A stretch of DNA of 64,000 nt, taken from assembly GCA_964550655.1 (NCBI GenBank), contig CAZKAQ010000005.1, forward strand, positions 6,191 through 70,190. The letters run 5' to 3'. Made by a program: the position numbers and the translations under genes. The notes beneath the pieces were generated by a model that was given only the letters and a program-made list of their open reading frames with translations, searched no databases and was not told the DNA's origin. Every line of letters starts with the position of its first letter. Positions within the stretch are counted from its first letter, which is position 1. Origin of the DNA: GCA-1730015 sp964550655. GTDB lineage: Bacteria; Pseudomonadota; Gammaproteobacteria; Granulosicoccales; Granulosicoccaceae. Below, piece after piece: positions 16,280 through 24,691 of the stretch.

Positions 16280-16335
16280 TAGAATCACCGTGTCAAGTTG
16301 TATAAATATTTGTAGAGTTAGTCTGTCAAAAAATA

Positions 16336-17622
16336 TTACTTAATAAAATTTACTGTTTTAGGCAAAGGCTCATAGTGCTGCATCGTGCCATCAGTGTTTT
16401 TGAATGAAATGGGCTGTAGTATAAACGCATCACGATTAGCATTATGCTCACACATGGAAACAGGTCCCTGTGCTGTCATAACCATAAATGAGCAAGCATG
16501 TACTCGTTCTTTATTTAGTTCGTTGGCGTCCATAAAATTTTGAATGAAAAAGGTCAATGGATATATGCGCCCTTTCGACTTAAACAAGTCGAAACTAATG
16601 TGATGCAACTGCGCCACAATGTATCCAAAACCTTTAAGCCACCATTTTGGCTTACGTATCAAGGCACTTAAAAAGTTTTTCAGTAGTACGGATCGTTTTT
16701 CCAGCCTGTCCCAACGAATTGATTTGAAGTCATTGATGAAGGCACCAAAAAAATCATTAGAGTGCACTATGGGAAATATTTTATTGTTTGCAACAACGGT
16801 AGGCAGATAACTGTGACATTCAGTGTGCCCCACTTGAATTGCATCCCAGGGTAGATTCCTTTTTGCAGTTTTGTCTATTTGTTCTCGTACCGTTTGCTGG
16901 TTAATAATAACGTCTCGCCTGCCCCACTCACCTCTTCCGGTTTCTGCTTGTAACTGAAAAGATACCAGGCCAACATCTTTCGCATAAGTTTTGAAAAACT
17001 CTACCAAGGTTGGTAGCTCCTCAAAATTCCCGCGATGTATCGTTGTATTGAACATAATATGCAGGCCGAGCCCGGCGGCGCGTTGAATATATTCAGCCCT
17101 AATCGCATTGAGCTCAGTTTCTGTGTCACCCTCCTTGCGTCGCTGAGTGGTGTCTACATGAAATGCAACATCACAAAGACCTGCTTCTGCGAGTGTTGCT
17201 AACAGCTCACGACTGGCAGCGATACCGTTGGTAAACAGAGCAGGATACAACCCGATATCACGAGCATAGCGAACAATTTTTACAAGCTCTTTGTGTTTGC
17301 GTAATGTAGGGTCACCTCCGGTAATTTGTACGTGCGTGCCTGTTCCATAGTACTCATAAACCTGATCAAGGCGTCTAAAGACCTCTTCTATAGGGATATC
17401 TCTGACAGATTGTGAGCTCTCAGACAAATAACATAAAGTGCAATCAAGGTTACATTTTTGAGTGATCTCTACGGCAACACATCCTATTGTGTGTATACGG
17501 CCTAAAACCTGATGGGCGGTAAACAGATCACCCATGCGCCCGGCAGTAAAATTCAGTGCCGAATCTCTATCACCCTGAGGGTTGTCTGGTGTAGAGTAAG
17601 GTGTATTTTTGGAGAAATTCAT
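16336..17622 (-). CDS. Radical SAM enzyme of unknown substrate
   Basis: The 428-residue protein carries the radical SAM motif C57-N-L-D-C61-T-L-C64-Y, followed by the SAM-binding GGDP motif (QITGGDPTLRKHKEL). It continues with the expected barrel strands (LYPALFTNGIAAS, DVAFHVDTTQ, LHIMFNTTIHRGNFEEL). The C-terminal 130 residues are family-specific, with CSFMVMTAQGPVSMCEHNANRD, where the Cys residues could bind an auxiliary cluster. It resembles the MoaA/pterin-methyltransferase-like group rather than PqqE, but I cannot name the reaction. It is the first gene of a pair with the DUF547 gene, and it is divergent from the catalase-like gene by about 38 bp. Confidence 0.8.
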   Translation of the reverse strand: MNFSKNTPYSTPDNPQGDRDSALNFTAGRMGDLFTAHQVLGRIHTIGCVAVEITQKCNLDCTLCYLSESSQSVRDIPIEEVFRRLDQVYEYYGTGTHVQITGGDPTLRKHKELVKIVRYARDIGLYPALFTNGIAASRELLATLAEAGLCDVAFHVDTTQRRKEGDTETELNAIRAEYIQRAAGLGLHIMFNTTIHRGNFEELPTLVEFFKTYAKDVGLVSFQLQAETGRGEWGRRDVIINQQTVREQIDKTAKRNLPWDAIQVGHTECHSYLPTVVANNKIFPIVHSNDFFGAFINDFKSIRWDRLEKRSVLLKNFLSALIRKPKWWLKGFGYIVAQLHHISFDLFKSKGRIYPLTFFIQNFMDANELNKERVHACSFMVMTAQGPVSMCEHNANRDAFILQPISFKNTDGTMQHYEPLPKTVNFIK

Positions 17623-17660
17623 TTGGAATATATTGTCTGACGATTACGGCAAAAAAGATT

Positions 17661-18656
17661 ATGCGAGCATTATTAACTAATTATTATAAAATTGATTATT
17701 TGACTTTAAGAAAAGCTTGTGTGTTCGGATTAACTCTCATTGCTACCGGCAACCTTTTCGCGCAGGAAACCAAAAAACCTCAATTTCAAAACCTCGTACA
17801 GCGAGTGTTTACGCAACCCTATAATCACCTGCCTCAGTATGAGGTATCAAAACGAAATTTCGGTAAAAAAGGCGACCGGCCCGAAAATCAGTTATTTACA
17901 GCCGCCAAGCGAACCTTGTCAGACTTACGCGACTGGCTGCCCTCAGCAACCAACCCCAAACTGTTCAATGCTAATGGTATCTGTTTCACCGGTAAGTGGG
18001 TAATTGATACAGCCTCGAATTACACCGGTTTATTTGCACAAAACACTCGCGCAAACGTACTCGCGAGAGCGTCAGTAGCACTGTCTGGCACCAAACAAAA
18101 GCACAAGCGTTCCTTTGGCATGGCCGTTAAGATCTTTGACAGAAATAATACAGAAAGTTCGAATTTGTTTGTTATGCATTCGCTGGCTGGAACGAAAACC
18201 AGGCATGTTCTGGATCTCGAATTAGACAACCACCCTAAGCTCGGAAAACTGCCTGCTGTTTCTAAAATTCCAACTTTGCTCAGAATCAGAAAAGATCTGG
18301 AACGAGCAGATGAAATGACCGGCGCAAACAAACCGGAATTGAACTATCGATCAGTAGTTTCCCTGGCCGAGCTTAATAACAATAGTACGCAAGTCGTCTC
18401 ACCGACCTGGGTAAAAATTGTTCCCAAAACTCTGCACAGAGCAGACCTGAATGACTTCAGAAACGAGATGTCTGTTGAGCATTACCCAAACAGGAAAATT
18501 GAATATACACTGCATGTCGCTAACGGCAAAAAAAGTGAAAAGGACAAAGCAGTCTGGATGGAACTGGGTCTTCTAACCCTGGAAAACTCCGTTGTCTCCA
18601 GAGCTTGCGATATAAATCTGCATTTTCCACATCCGAAGAATATTTCGACCAATTGA
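17661..18656 (+). CDS. Exported catalase-fold protein
   Basis: The protein of about 331 residues has a signal peptide (KACVFGLTLIATGNLFA/QE). Its body matches catalase-like haem proteins: FNANGICFTGKWVID, then YTGLFAQNTRANVLARASVALSG, RSFGMAVKIF, and the ending LNDFRNEMSVEHYPN plus SRACDINLHFPHP. It is shorter than a true catalase (about 480 residues). I cannot find the usual distal His or proximal R-x3-Y haem-ligand motifs, so ordinary catalase activity is doubtful. I chose ATG at 17661 over GTG at 17601 because the earlier start overlaps the divergent radical SAM gene and puts a non-signal segment in front of the signal peptide. Confidence 0.7.
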   Translation: MRALLTNYYKIDYLTLRKACVFGLTLIATGNLFAQETKKPQFQNLVQRVFTQPYNHLPQYEVSKRNFGKKGDRPENQLFTAAKRTLSDLRDWLPSATNPKLFNANGICFTGKWVIDTASNYTGLFAQNTRANVLARASVALSGTKQKHKRSFGMAVKIFDRNNTESSNLFVMHSLAGTKTRHVLDLELDNHPKLGKLPAVSKIPTLLRIRKDLERADEMTGANKPELNYRSVVSLAELNNNSTQVVSPTWVKIVPKTLHRADLNDFRNEMSVEHYPNRKIEYTLHVANGKKSEKDKAVWMELGLLTLENSVVSRACDINLHFPHPKNISTN

Positions 18657-18838
18657 GAGAAGATAACGTCGCAAACATCAGAGCCTAATCGAAGTCTCTG
18701 CAGTAGCGCTCATCTGTGAACTGATTAACATATGCGGGAATAATTAGCCGATTATTCCCGCTGGTTTACTCTGGAAGTGTGCGATTTACATTTTGTGCCC
18801 TCCAGCCGAGCCGAAAGTCGCCGTAACCAGTCTTACCT

Positions 18839-19402
18839 ATGAGCGAAAATATTATTAGTTCGACAACAGCGCAGAGCGCGTCAGACAATGACGGCTACGT
18901 TCAACGTAAGCAAATGTACGTAAAGCGCCAGTTTCAGCAATCCATGTTGCTGCAAACACTCCTGTTAACTTTCATCATCACCAATGTGGTTGTGATGGGA
19001 ATTTTTTGGGCTATAGACACATTTTCTGATCTGCAGCAGTTCAAGATCTACCTCGCCTGTACAATCGCTCTATTGGAGCTAGTGGGGTTCATTGTTCTCT
19101 ACAAGGTAAACCTTGACGCAAGTCATCGAATCGCCGGCCCCATATATAGTATCGAGCGGTTTCTCCAAAGCATTGAAGCCGGCAATCTGACAGGTACGTT
19201 GGAACTTCGCAAGACAGACCAGTTTCCCGAAACAGCTGTACAACTCAATACCACTGTAAGTTCGGTGCGCAGCAGAATTAATCAGGCTCAATATCTGGCT
19301 GCAAAAATCCAGCAAAATCCGGAACAGGCAACACAACTCTCCCAACAGCTGGTTGAAGAACTTTCGTTCTTCAATACAACCAATCCTACCGACCGTAACT
19401 GA
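18839..19402 (+). CDS. Inner-membrane HAMP-like protein without output domain
   Basis: The 187-residue protein has two membrane segments (about residues 38-60 and 68-88) separated by only a few residues. A HAMP-like linker follows (SHRIAGPIYSIERFLQSIEAGNLTGTLELRKTDQF), then a short helical tail. No kinase, cyclase or methyl-accepting domain is present. The S-HRIAGP-x-Y motif is typical of the HAMP region in chemoreceptor-like proteins. The stop at 19402 is 1 bp before the ATG of the pilin gene, so the two are translationally coupled. A joint role, such as signalling to a pilus-like structure, is inference. Confidence 0.65.
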   Translation: MSENIISSTTAQSASDNDGYVQRKQMYVKRQFQQSMLLQTLLLTFIITNVVVMGIFWAIDTFSDLQQFKIYLACTIALLELVGFIVLYKVNLDASHRIAGPIYSIERFLQSIEAGNLTGTLELRKTDQFPETAVQLNTTVSSVRSRINQAQYLAAKIQQNPEQATQLSQQLVEELSFFNTTNPTDRN

Positions 19403-19403
19403 C

Positions 19404-19877
19404 ATGAAGGGTCTAAAGCAGCTGCGCAGAATCACTTCACACCAACGCGGTTTGACGCTTATTGAGATTCTTGTAGTTCTCACCATTATCAGTGTTCTGG
19501 GTATGCTGGCGACACCGTTGTATCAGGGCTACCGGCTAAGAACAAAAGTAGGACTCGGTGTCACGACGATGGCTCCGGTACAAAGGCTTGCAGCCGAGCA
19601 TTTTATACTGGAAGGCAGATGGCCTGCAGACAACGCAGAGGCAGGTGCCTGGGCACCTGACACTTATACGGTAAATTTTGTGACCAGCGTAACTATCACT
19701 GATTCACCAGTGCCGGGCTCGATTGAAATTACCTATGACAACTCGCGACTGAGAATGCTGGGTAACGACAACACACTAATCTATTACCCTGAAGCAAGTA
19801 GTGATACTTCTATCACATGGAGCTGCGACAGAGGCAGTATGAATAATCGTTATCGACCCGCAAATTGCCGGACATAA
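19404..19877 (+). CDS. Type IV pilin-like protein
   Basis: The 157-residue protein has a prepilin leader and N-methylation motif: QRG16/L17-TLIEILVVLTIISVLGMLATPLYQGY, with Glu at +5 of the mature chain. The mature first residue is Leu rather than the usual Phe. The globular part has a C-terminal Cys pair (ITWSCDRG and PANCRT), which fits the D-loop disulphide of type IV pilins. ATG at 19404 is chosen because it gives a normal leader and follows the upstream stop by 1 bp; an earlier in-frame start would lie inside the upstream gene. No other pilus assembly genes are in the window. Confidence 0.8.
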   Translation: MKGLKQLRRITSHQRGLTLIEILVVLTIISVLGMLATPLYQGYRLRTKVGLGVTTMAPVQRLAAEHFILEGRWPADNAEAGAWAPDTYTVNFVTSVTITDSPVPGSIEITYDNSRLRMLGNDNTLIYYPEASSDTSITWSCDRGSMNNRYRPANCRT

Positions 19878-20038
19878 TAAATCAGTTACTCGAAAACACT
19901 GCCTCAACAGTACAGCAGTGAAAGAATTCACCGCACCAGGCTTGATTCGCAACTTTTCTGTTCTGAGCTGATGTAGTTCAAGAAATAATCTAAGACGCCG
20001 TTAACCTGCTACACCATAATTTACGTTGGAGATACATA

Positions 20039-20134
20039 GTGGTTAATGATAAAAAGGTGATCAGCGCGTTCCTGGTTTTCGCATTTCTTTCGATTGTATG
20101 TTTTTTCTTTATTGAATTCCTGCCACATATTTAG
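20039..20134 (+). CDS. Possible 31-aa single-span membrane peptide
   Basis: A GTG start with a good ribosome binding site (TTGGAG, 7 bases upstream) opens 31 codons ending in TAG. The peptide begins VNDKKVISA and continues with a hydrophobic stretch rich in Phe/Leu/Val (residues about 9-27), ending in EFLPHI. It has the form of a small bacterial membrane protein. No family is recognised. Confidence 0.4.
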   Translation: MVNDKKVISAFLVFAFLSIVCFFFIEFLPHI

Positions 20135-20254
20135 GATACATCGAATCCAGGGTAACTAAACGAGTAATCGATTAGACTACGATCAGCTAATCACGCAGGC
20201 TTTGCTATTGGATTGCTTCACCAGTACATCGTAGATTTCCACCGCTTAAAAAAG

Positions 20255-20533
20255 CTATAAAGACTCTTGCTTTGAACGAGCAATTATATACTCGGGCAGG
20301 TATTTATCTGCAACCAGATTACCGATCTTTCTAAGAGACACCTGATTGAAATGCGCCGCAATCTCTTGTCCTGCAATTGAAGGAAAAGGATCCGCCGGAG
20401 AGTCTTCGCCACGACTGTAATCGGTAAATTCGTTACCATCATGCCGGAGCATATTTATCGCTTCGTTAGCAAGAAAGTACCCATTGCTGAAAAACCAGAT
20501 TTCGCTTCTGAATATAGTGATTAATCGATTCAA
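20255..20533 (-). CDS. Hypothetical protein (92 aa)
   Basis: A 92-codon frame encodes a soluble-looking protein with a hydrophobic start (NRLITIFRSEIWFFSNGYFL) and a mixed-charge remainder (GQEIAAHFNQVSLRKIGNLVADKYLPEY). The only start is TTG without a strong ribosome binding site, and a stop lies four codons upstream. The family 1 MITE begins 44 bp upstream, so its insertion may have replaced the original promoter or 5' end. I recognise no family. Confidence 0.4.
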   Translation of the reverse strand: MNRLITIFRSEIWFFSNGYFLANEAINMLRHDGNEFTDYSRGEDSPADPFPSIAGQEIAAHFNQVSLRKIGNLVADKYLPEYIIARSKQESL

Positions 20534-20576
20534 CTTGCATGACTTTTAAACCACATCAAATACATTGCCGGATCGG

Positions 20577-20743
20577 CTAGCCCGGACTATTCATGAAATG
20601 GCGAGCATATCGCGCAGAGATTTGTTTTCACAGCGCATTTGCTTCTTGCGTCGAATACTTACTGATATTTGCTAAAGAAAAAAGGTGCTGGGGAATCAAA
20701 GATCCAGCGAGATGCCGTCGATTTCATGAATAGTCCGGGCTAG
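20577..20743. mobile_element. MITE family 1, full-length copy A (167 bp)
   Basis: A perfect 23-bp terminal inverted repeat starts CTAGCCCGGACTATTCATGA and closes with its complement at 20721-20743. The 167 bp has no coding capacity. The copy at 27198-27364 has the same length and largely the same interior (landmarks GGCGAGCATAT, CAGAGATTTGTTTTCAC, TGCGTCGAATACTTA, GAGATGCCGTCGATTTC). CTAG at both outer edges may be the target duplication. Confidence 0.85.
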
Positions 20744-20873
20744 ACAATAAACAGTAGCGACTGAAGATGATGTACTTAAAGAGTATACTCGATACCTGTC
20801 AGTCAGCTATCTGGAATCTGGCAATAAACAGTTGTACACTGAGATCCCGAAAATAAAATAATGGGAGCGTCTT

Positions 20874-21290
20874 ATGTCTGATCAAAAGCAACGCAGAGGT
20901 AGTTGTTTATGTAGTGCGGTTTCATTCACAGCGTCGTCTGGCAAAAGCGTAGGTGCATGCAATTGTAATATGTGCCGCAAATGGAATGGCGGTCCACAGA
21001 TGGCAGTACCGTGTGCAGACACTGTATCGTTCGCTGGAGAAGAGAACGTGGCGGTATATAAATCATCCGATTGGGCGGAGAGAGGGTTTTGCAAACAATG
21101 TGGCACTCATCTGTTTTACAGGTTTCACGGAAATCAACATATGATGTTGGCCGGGCTGTTTGATGATAGCGACGATTTCGTTCTGGAGACCCAGTATTTT
21201 ATTGATCAAAAACCTGGCTTGTACAGTTTTGAAAACAGCACAACCGACCTAACAGGAAAGCAAGTAGCCGAGATGATGGGGCTGGGTTAG
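20874..21290 (+). CDS. GFA-family zinc protein (formaldehyde-activating enzyme-like)
   Basis: The 138-residue protein has the GFA/CENP-V zinc-binding pattern: GSC11LC13SAVSF, C29NC31NMC34RKW, C47, and RGFCKQCGTHLFYRF. The family is named for glutathione-dependent formaldehyde-activating enzyme. Most small members like this one have unknown substrates, and the label should not be read as formaldehyde detoxification. The ribosome binding site is strong (GGGAG, 6 bases before ATG). The gene sits between two MITE copies (20577-20743 and 21331-21389). Confidence 0.85.
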   Translation: MSDQKQRRGSCLCSAVSFTASSGKSVGACNCNMCRKWNGGPQMAVPCADTVSFAGEENVAVYKSSDWAERGFCKQCGTHLFYRFHGNQHMMLAGLFDDSDDFVLETQYFIDQKPGLYSFENSTTDLTGKQVAEMMGLG

Positions 21291-21330
21291 TTTTAATAGC
21301 ATCAAACAATACTCGAACTCACGGACAATG

Positions 21331-21389
21331 TAATCCGGACTATTCACGAAATCGACGGCATCTCGCCATTTCATGAATAGTCCGGGTTA
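21331..21389. mobile_element. MITE family 1, internally deleted mini copy
   Basis: This 59-bp element keeps both 22-bp ends (TAATCCGGACTATTCACGAA and the complement of CCCGGACTATTCATGAAAT) plus a few bases next to each (CGACGGCATCTC and GCC). It has lost about 105 bp of interior compared with copy A. It is in the opposite orientation to copy A. Confidence 0.75.
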
Positions 21390-21453
21390 AGTAAATACAA
21401 CAGTATTGAAAAAACGCGCTGATCTGTTCAGTCCTGCCATGGTAGCGACAACA

Positions 21454-22047
21454 TTAGTTTGCGTCTTCCTTTTTAGGAAAAACCCGAATCCCGACAGAGA
21501 CGGACGCCAACACAACTGCAGACCAGATTAGAAAATTACCTATATTGTTGAACCACGAAGTTGCAGTTAACACTGCTAAGGCAAAAAAGAATTTGGAAAT
21601 ATTTTGTGAGAACGCCTTGTACTTACCGAATTTATTTGCCCCTTTCACTTGAGTGCCTCTTAGAAAAGTCGAGGCTATGTCCAGGGCAAACAAAATAAGA
21701 AAACCTACCTTGTGAATCGCTGACCAGAACAGAAACAGCGTGCTGTAGGTAATGAATTTATCAGCCAGGGGGTCAAGGACCTTGCCGTATTTTGTTACCT
21801 GCCCGGTTTCCCTTGCCAGAGCGCCGTCAACAATATCAAAAATGATAACGATGGTGATAACAACAAGGGCAATAGTCCCAAATAATTGCCATGGCATTCC
21901 CGTCGATTGCGACAGTTCAGTTTTATATATCCAGGTCAGCCAGCCCGGAATAAAAATAAACAGTCGCCCCCAGGTAACCTGGTTTGGTGTGACGCCCAGA
22001 TCATAGCCAATCCATCGAACAAATTTTCGGAAATATCTCTGTGCCAC
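21454..22047 (-). CDS. CDP-alcohol phosphatidyltransferase
   Basis: The 197-residue integral membrane protein carries the complete catalytic signature D71-x2-D74-G75-x2-A78-R79-x8-G88-x3-D92-x3-D96 (DIVDGALAR, then YGKVLDPLADK). The family transfers a phosphatidyl group from CDP-diacylglycerol to an alcohol at the inner membrane. Length and motif context fit phosphatidylglycerophosphate synthase-like enzymes, but the acceptor cannot be fixed. The start is GTG with GGAGAG upstream. This may be a second copy beside a housekeeping pgsA elsewhere. The gene is monocistronic. Confidence 0.85.
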   Translation of the reverse strand: MAQRYFRKFVRWIGYDLGVTPNQVTWGRLFIFIPGWLTWIYKTELSQSTGMPWQLFGTIALVVITIVIIFDIVDGALARETGQVTKYGKVLDPLADKFITYSTLFLFWSAIHKVGFLILFALDIASTFLRGTQVKGANKFGKYKAFSQNISKFFFALAVLTATSWFNNIGNFLIWSAVVLASVSVGIRVFPKKEDAN

Positions 22048-22232
22048 ACGAACTCTCCTGCCAATCTAATTTTGCATCTTCTACCAGCTAAAGCCATTGT
22101 ATTACAATCTTTACTAACGTTGTCCATATCTACCACATTTGTATCCAGGCAGTATTTTCTAATATCTGGCTGCAAGCCTGAAATGGACCTCTGTGAGTAA
22201 TTGCGGTCGCAGCTTTTAACTCGGACAATCGA

Positions 22233-23309
22233 CTAAAATTTGGAGGAACAATAAATTGTCGGGCTACCGTTAATAATCCCGTCAAAAATAATCATGAATT
22301 TATATTGGCAGTCATCGTCAGCGCCACGCTCATCCTGCAGTGCTAAAATCCCCTCGGCCTTACCTTGACTAACCTCAATACTACCCAGTTTTTTTATATA
22401 GGCTTCAGTATCATCATGGTCTTTTCCCGGCACCATATCCAGGCCATTCCAATGATAAACCTGATACGGACCGGGTGCATCACCCACCGGCCCGGAAACA
22501 AGCAGGAAACCATCATCAACGTTTGCCATACCCCGGATTCCACCTCCTTCAAGTTTTACCAAAAGCAGTTCTGCTGAACTTACAGGTTGCTCAAAAGTGA
22601 ATTTTAACACCGGCACATAATTGCCAAGGAATACAGGCCCGCGAAAGCCAACATAAATCCATCCATCATCAACCGCTATTCCTTCAATATCGACACCATT
22701 TTCTTTACCGGGAATCTCACTGAAAGTCTTCAGGGCTTCATGATCTGAAATAATACCTCTCAGGGATATGCTCTTTATTGATAACGATTGTGCCTGCTGA
22801 TCTACTTCGATCCGATGCAGCCAGTCGCGACCCGGCTCATCTTTTATTTCTGCTTGAGTAAACGTACTGCGATTTCTCTTAACTGATTTTTTTGAACGAG
22901 TTTTTTTTCTCCTGGAAGAGTGCGAGCCAACAACATAGATAAAATTTCCGTCAACCGCTATACCTTCAATATCCAGTTCTCCACCGCCACCTGTATCATC
23001 CGGAAGCGAAATATCGCTGTGTACCGTGTACTGGCTATCTTTATGCTTCGATAGCAACTGTATTATATTACGATTCTTGTCAGGCCCGACCGCTTCATCC
23101 CCACCAATCACCAGATAGGGACCCACCTTCCCTATGGCACTCAAGTCTTTTGCGGACCTGATACAACCGGCATTTATTTCTTCGGATTCACATTGGGTAG
23201 CACTACTGTTGTCAACAAAACGAGCCGACCCCTTATCGATCAACTCGGCCAACAGAGGACTACCATAGACCAGCGATACAAATATAACAATGAAGCTGTG
23301 CGCCCTCAT
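22233..23309 (-). CDS. Exported DUF3616 protein
   Basis: The 358-residue protein has a signal peptide (FIVIFVSLVYGSPLLA/EL) and a DUF3616 beta-propeller-like body. Repeated motifs include DIEGIAVDGNFIYVVGSHSSRR, a basic insert (KKTRSKKSVKRNRS, residues about 135-150), SISLRGIISDHEALK, VDIEGIAVDDGWIYVGFRGPV, and GGGIRGMANVDDGFLLVSGP. The function is unknown; relatives are exported in many proteobacteria. Two further Cys near the C-terminus (DDDCQYKF and IYCSSKF) may form a disulphide. The gene stands alone. Confidence 0.8.
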   Translation of the reverse strand: MRAHSFIVIFVSLVYGSPLLAELIDKGSARFVDNSSATQCESEEINAGCIRSAKDLSAIGKVGPYLVIGGDEAVGPDKNRNIIQLLSKHKDSQYTVHSDISLPDDTGGGGELDIEGIAVDGNFIYVVGSHSSRRKKTRSKKSVKRNRSTFTQAEIKDEPGRDWLHRIEVDQQAQSLSIKSISLRGIISDHEALKTFSEIPGKENGVDIEGIAVDDGWIYVGFRGPVFLGNYVPVLKFTFEQPVSSAELLLVKLEGGGIRGMANVDDGFLLVSGPVGDAPGPYQVYHWNGLDMVPGKDHDDTEAYIKKLGSIEVSQGKAEGILALQDERGADDDCQYKFMIIFDGIINGSPTIYCSSKF

Positions 23310-23718
23310 CTTGTTTACCTAAGTTGAGTGTCGAATGATAAGTCGCACCATATTACTATGAGACTCCGGGTGATTTCTGCTGTACATCACCTTACTTCGT
23401 ACTGATTATCCGATTGCCCTGGTATTTTCAGAAACGCATCATCGAACTGGTTTCCGTGGCAGACACCGCTACCACGCACCTTGAGCCACCACAGGAAAGA
23501 GTTGATTGATATCGTGGGATTCTTTCAAAGCAGTTTGCCAGACCCGTGACCAAATCGAAGTACACAGATGACAGGCCTTTTCGAGCAGTTATCAAACAGC
23601 AATCCAGCAGCTGATTGCTACCACACGGACGCGATTACTGTGTGCTTCAGTGTTGGCCGGATTTATCAGGTAATCTTATTCTACAGTGACCTATATAGCT
23701 TATAGCAGTCAGTGCTGG
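23310..23718. other. Intergenic region
   Basis: About 400 bp with no supported ORF, terminator or repeat. Confidence 0.3.
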
Positions 23719-23943
23719 CTATTCGTTATAATATTCAGCACCGTGAGTTGCCTGAAACCAATCCGGACGGCCGTCGTTGTCATTAGCGGCCTGTTGTGAC
23801 TCCAGAGGTGTTGTTATGACCTTATCTCCAGCATCACTGTACGCATATGTATTGGAGTGTTCGACCCCTTCGGCACCAGGGCGATTGAGATCGTTCCGGT
23901 TAAAAGCCAGGAAATTTATCAGTCTGTTTTTTAGCATTTTCAT
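23719..23943 (-). pseudogene. Possible remnant of a calcium-repeat protein (C-terminal piece)
   Basis: A 74-codon frame begins MKMLKNRLINFLAFNRND and ends NDNDGRPDWFQATHGAEYYNE. The ending follows the D-x-D-G-x-P-D-W pattern common at the ends of thrombospondin-type-3-like calcium repeats. Together with the piece at 24022-24279 it suggests a decayed gene, but it could instead be a short hypothetical gene. Confidence 0.3.
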
Positions 23944-24021
23944 CAACGATAACCTTGAGCCATACTCTATATTGGCGGCAAGAATACAGAGACTGAATAA
24001 TATTTTCTGTAACTTTATGTG

Positions 24022-24279
24022 TCATGACGTTAGTTGTTTAGCATCAGCTGGATCGAGGCTGCCACTTCCTGTTATCAGTTGTGCGACCGGATCTCCATTT
24101 TCTACATCAACAAAGTCAGCAACGCCGTCACCTTTAAGGCCTACATCGGTTTCAAGGCTGTCGGGAATAGCATCAGCATCGCTGTCCTGATCAATGAAGT
24201 TACCCGGTAGGTCACCATCTAAATCGTCATTGCCTTCTATCAGATCAGGGATGCAATCCCCGTCAGAGTCATTATCCAT
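24022..24279 (-). pseudogene. Fragment of calcium-binding (TSP3-type) repeats
   Basis: An 85-codon frame is almost entirely acidic repeats (DNDSDGDCIPDLIEGNDD, then IDQDSDADAIPDSLETD), similar to the repeats near the C-terminus of the giant adhesin at 46340-47170. It lacks a signal peptide, an anchor and a convincing ribosome binding site, so it looks like debris of a larger surface protein gene. Part may have been exchanged with the adhesin gene. Confidence 0.5.
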
Positions 24280-24691
24280 AAATTGCCACGAGCGCTTACG
24301 GATTATCCGACATTTTTACAGTTAGAAATCCTGAATATTCTTTGTCGCTACGGCATTACCTGCAAACCAAATAGACCTACATGTAGAATCGGAAAATAGG
24401 ACAGCCCGAAGGAACTCAGAGTATCTGACCGTCAACGTCTTGTTTGACTATTCTTAAACAACCAGCTTTTTCAAGTGAGTAGACGAGTAAGTTAGACATA
24501 CTATGAATAAGTTTACTCTATCTTGTTTGTTAAACACTCACCGTTTACTGGTGACTGGTGATATTACACATAATGTGACCCACTTCTCATATTTAAGATG
24601 AACTTTTTACAACAGCAGGAGTAGTCTTCGACAGACATATAAACAAGAGAGAGGAATTATTTCGATCTTCTCTCAAGAGTTGAGGTATTTC
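24280..24691. other. AT-rich leader of the alginate lyase gene
   Basis: About 410 bp with no convincing gene. It presumably holds the alginate lyase promoter; I cannot mark a regulator site. Confidence 0.3.
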
